Shown here in pieces: positions 15,156 to 17,835 of a DNA stretch of 17,835 nt. The translations under genes were made by a program, and so were the position numbers. The DNA lies in assembly GCA_035575035.1 (NCBI GenBank), contig DATLYH010000195.1:1-17835 (forward strand), given 5' to 3'. The notes beneath the pieces are model-generated. The model saw nothing but the letters and a program-made list of their open reading frames with translations. It was not told where the DNA came from and did not search any database. How positions within the stretch are numbered: position 1 is the stretch's first letter; the number at the start of each line of letters is the position of its first letter. Source of the DNA: DATLYH01 sp035575035. GTDB taxonomy: Bacteria; Planctomycetota; Planctomycetia; Gemmatales; Gemmataceae.

Positions 15156-15434
15156 TTATACCTCGATTTCGTGGTCCAACAGCTCGGCGACCGGGTGGCT
15201 CCGGAGGGCAGCGACGATCTGTTCCAGAGTGGTGCGCACATAACCGGCCTCGTTGCCGACCAGGGCGACACCGAGGACGACCAGCTGACGTTTGTCTTGC
15301 GCCTCCACTTCCGCGATCGACACGTTGAACTGGCTCCGCAGCCGGTCCTTGATGCTGCGTACCACCCGGCGCTTGTCTTTCAGGCTGCGCGACTCGCGCA
15401 GCAACAACCGGACCCGGAGGGAACCAACGATCAT
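15156..15434 (-). CDS. ylxP: YlxP (DUF503) family protein
   Basis: This small 92-residue protein spans the whole DUF503 domain: MIVGSLRVRLLLRESRSLKDKRRVVRS, then VSIAEVEAQDKRQLVVLGVALVGNE and a C-terminal helix. Its biochemical role is not established. In Bacillus its gene lies between infB and rbfA, as here, suggesting a link to ribosome assembly or initiation. There is no Shine-Dalgarno before the ATG at 15434. The codon lies at the base of the inverted repeat that fills the infB-ylxP gap. Confidence 0.9.
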   Translation of the reverse strand: MIVGSLRVRLLLRESRSLKDKRRVVRSIKDRLRSQFNVSIAEVEAQDKRQLVVLGVALVGNEAGYVRTTLEQIVAALRSHPVAELLDHEIEV

Positions 15435-15498
15435 AGGGGTCAGGGGTCAGGGGTCAGGGGTCGGAAATGGCTTCCTGACCCCTCACCCTGGACCCCTA
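15434..15498. repeat. Inverted heptamer-array element 3, from infB stop to ylxP start
   Basis: Three full 7-bp GGGGTCA-type units (15436-15456) and part of a fourth form the left arm 15434-15456. The right arm, 15476-15498, is complementary at 20 of 23 positions. An inner GGAA/TTCC pair (15463-15466, 15472-15475) closes the loop. The right arm ends in the infB stop codon (TAG, 15498-15496) and the left arm begins with a base of the ylxP ATG. Confidence 0.9.
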
Positions 15499-17835
15499 CT
15501 TCTCCAGCGTCCGCTGCACCTGCTCGACGCGGTAAGCCTCGATGACATCGCCGACCTTGACATCGTCGTAGCCGGCGATCTTCAGGCCGCATTCGAAGCC
15601 TTCGCGCACCTCGCGGACGTCGTCCTTGAACCGCTTGAGCGACTCCAGCCCGGCCGTGCGGTCCGGCGGCGGGTAGATGACCACTCCCTCGCGGATCAGT
15701 CGTATCTTCGCCGACCGCTCGATGACCCCCTGGGTGACGTAGCAGCCGGCGATCGTGCCGACCCGGCTGATCTTGAAGACCTCGCGCACCACCGCCCGGC
15801 CAAGATGGATGACCTCTTCGCGCGGCTTGAGCCGGCCCTCCAGGGCGGCGCGGATATCATCGGTCAGGTTGTAAATGATGTTGTACAACCGGATCTGGAT
15901 GCCGCGCTCCTCGGCCAGGGCGCGGGCCCGGTCGTCAGGCACCACATTGAAACCGACGATGATGGTGTCCTGCGGCGAGGTCAGGGCCAGCCAGACGTCG
16001 CTCTCGGTGATGGCACCGATGCCGGCCTCCAGGACGCGGACACGGACTTCCTCGTGGCGGAACTTCTCCAGCTCCTTGCGGATCGCCTCGATCGAACCGC
16101 GGAAGTCGGCCTTGAGGATTATCTTCAGCTCCACGACCTTGGATTCGCGCAGGCTCTCCAGGGTGACCGGCTCACGCCGCACCACGGCAGCTTCCTGGCG
16201 GCGCTCCTTGCGCTTCTCGGCGATCTCGCGGGCCAGGGCCAGATCATCGACCACCTGGAAGGAATCGTCGGCATCGGGGATCTCGTTCAGGCCGGTGATG
16301 CGGACCGGGACGCTCGGACCGGCGTCGGTAATCGGCCGGCCCAGGTCGTCGAACATGGCCCGCACCCGTCCGTAGGTCGCCCCGCACAGCACCACATCGC
16401 CGCGCCGCAGCGTCCCGTCTTGTACCAGGAGGGTTGCCAGGACGCCCTGGCCCTCGCTTAGCATCGCCTCCAGGCAGGTGCCGCGGGCCGGCTTGTTCGG
16501 GTTGGCCTTAAGTTCCTTCAACTCGGCCACCACGAGGATGTTCTCCAACAGGTCGTCGATCCCCTTGCCGGTCACGGCACTGGTTTCGACAAAGGGAACG
16601 TCGCCGCCCATGTTGTCGGGCAGGACGCCCAGGCCGTATAGCTGCTGCCGGGTCCGCGGGACGTTGGCGTTGGGCAAGTCCACCTTGTTGATGGCGACGA
16701 CCAGCGAGACGCCGGCGGCCCGGGCGTGGCTGATGGCCTCCTCGGTCTGGGGCATGACGCCGTCGTCAGCGGCCACGACAATGACGGCAATATCAGTGAC
16801 GTTGGCCCCGCGAGCGCGCATCTTGGTGAATGCCTCGTGGCCGGGGGTGTCGAGGAAGGTGATCGGTTTGCCGTGGTGCTCGACGCGCCAGGCGCGGATT
16901 ACCTGGGTGATGCCGCCCGCCTCGGTGGCCGCCACGTTGCTATGGCGGATCCGGTCCAGCAGCGAGGTCTTGCCGTGGTCCACATGCCCCATGACGGTTA
17001 CGATGGGGGCTCGCGGCACCAGGTCTTCCGGATTGTCCGGCTTTTGCAAGGCAGCCAGCAGCTGCTCCTCGGTGTCCAGCGGGCGCTTGATGTCCAGCTC
17101 GCAGCCGTAGTCCAGGGCGACGGTCTCGGCCACAACCGGTTCGAGCGTCGAGTTGATGTTCAGGTTGCCCGACACGCCATGCTCCTTGAGGCGGAAGAGA
17201 AGGTCGAGCGAACGGACGCCCAGGGCCTCCGAGAGCGCCCGCACGGTGATCGGGACGGCGATCGGGACCTTCCCCTTGCGCGGCATGGTGGGCTGCTGCT
17301 GCCGCTTGGGGCCCTTGCGGAGGCGGTCCTTGATGTGGCGGGGCCGCTCCAACTCGCCTTCCAGCAGGTTGCGGGCGGTCAGTAGCTCGGCCTCGCGCCC
17401 CTTGCGCTGAGCAGAGCGAGCGGCCCGCTGCTGATGGCGCTTGTCGCGGCCGACCACGCCGCCGGGGCGCGGCTTGCCCTTGCGTTCGAATTCCTCATCC
17501 TCATCCGCGGCGATCTCGCTGACCGGCACCCCCTTGATCGGCTTGACCAGGTCCTTGAGATTGATCGGCGCCTTGCCGGTTTTGACTTCTTCGGGCAGGT
17601 ATTGCAGCGGCTTCTGGACCGGCTGCTGGGGCTTTTTCTCTTCGGCCGGCTTGGCGGGCTTGGGGGCGGGCGGCTTGGCGATGGTGGCGATGACGGGCCG
17701 CAGCGTGGGGCGCGTCCGCCGGGGCCGCTGGGTCCCGCTCTCGGCCGGCTTGGCAGGGCTGAGCGGGCGGACCCGGGTGCCAAGGTCGGCGACCCGCGTG
17801 TCCGGGGCCAGCGGCGGAGTTGTTGGGGCGGCGGG
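15496..17835 (-). CDS. infB: Translation initiation factor IF-2 (5' end beyond window)
   Basis: IF-2 is the GTPase that brings initiator tRNA to the 30S subunit and promotes 50S joining. 779 residues are visible and the frame stays open to the right edge, so the N-terminus is missing. A GTG at 17529 sits inside this frame and is not the real start. The edge-proximal part is a Pro/Ala/Lys-rich linker (17530-17835). An IF2_N-type domain follows near 17100-17280, then the G domain: G1 GHVDHGKT near 16966-16989, DTPGH near 16837-16851 and NKVD near 16678-16689. Domains II, III and the C-terminal initiator-tRNA-binding domain come next. The switch I stretch reads GGITQVIRAW, where many bacteria have GGITQHIGAY. 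ylxP and rbfA follow, as in the classical operon. Confidence 0.97.
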   Translation of the reverse strand, partial: PAAPTTPPLAPDTRVADLGTRVRPLSPAKPAESGTQRPRRTRPTLRPVIATIAKPPAPKPAKPAEEKKPQQPVQKPLQYLPEEVKTGKAPINLKDLVKPIKGVPVSEIAADEDEEFERKGKPRPGGVVGRDKRHQQRAARSAQRKGREAELLTARNLLEGELERPRHIKDRLRKGPKRQQQPTMPRKGKVPIAVPITVRALSEALGVRSLDLLFRLKEHGVSGNLNINSTLEPVVAETVALDYGCELDIKRPLDTEEQLLAALQKPDNPEDLVPRAPIVTVMGHVDHGKTSLLDRIRHSNVAATEAGGITQVIRAWRVEHHGKPITFLDTPGHEAFTKMRARGANVTDIAVIVVAADDGVMPQTEEAISHARAAGVSLVVAINKVDLPNANVPRTRQQLYGLGVLPDNMGGDVPFVETSAVTGKGIDDLLENILVVAELKELKANPNKPARGTCLEAMLSEGQGVLATLLVQDGTLRRGDVVLCGATYGRVRAMFDDLGRPITDAGPSVPVRITGLNEIPDADDSFQVVDDLALAREIAEKRKERRQEAAVVRREPVTLESLRESKVVELKIILKADFRGSIEAIRKELEKFRHEEVRVRVLEAGIGAITESDVWLALTSPQDTIIVGFNVVPDDRARALAEERGIQIRLYNIIYNLTDDIRAALEGRLKPREEVIHLGRAVVREVFKISRVGTIAGCYVTQGVIERSAKIRLIREGVVIYPPPDRTAGLESLKRFKDDVREVREGFECGLKIAGYDDVKVGDVIEAYRVEQVQRTLEK

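Overview
The window looks like chromosomal DNA of a GC-rich planctomycete, most likely of the Gemmata group. This is an inference from gene content. The signs are an ECF sigma factor next to a Hanks-type Ser/Thr kinase with a multi-span membrane tail, many intergenic short tandem repeats, and coding DNA that is G/C-rich throughout. No rRNA, tRNA, CRISPR array, insertion sequence or phage module was seen. One gene, infB, is cut by the right edge.

Layout, left to right. A plus-strand pair comes first: xerD (chromosome dimer resolution) and carA (small subunit of carbamoyl-phosphate synthase), separated by a 35-bp palindromic repeat array. Convergent to carA is a minus-strand pair, an ECF sigma factor followed 19 bases later by a membrane Ser/Thr kinase. 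Divergent from these is a plus-strand exporter operon: a HlyD/YbhG-type membrane-fusion protein, an ABC ATPase and one ABC-2 permease. From 8.4 kb to the end everything is on the minus strand. In transcription order this is infB (partial), ylxP, rbfA, an endonuclease III-like protein, a secreted TPR protein, yebC, larB and recA. The infB-ylxP-rbfA order matches the classical translation operon of other bacteria.

How the genes work together. infB, rbfA and yebC all serve translation (initiation, 30S maturation, ribosome-associated factor or regulator). recA, xerD and the FeS glycosylase-like protein serve genome maintenance. The sigma factor and kinase are probably one signalling unit. The fusion protein, ATPase and permease are probably one export machine.

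The most unusual content is intergenic. Four gaps between co-directional genes hold arrays of 7- or 8-bp units followed by an inverted copy of the same array, so the transcript could fold into a long hairpin. One of them fits exactly from the infB stop codon to the ylxP start codon, and another fills almost all of the ylxP-rbfA gap. The arrays create spurious upstream start codons and have been read into the ends of one coding region. Two other gaps carry tandem repeats of different design (35-bp and 17-bp units).
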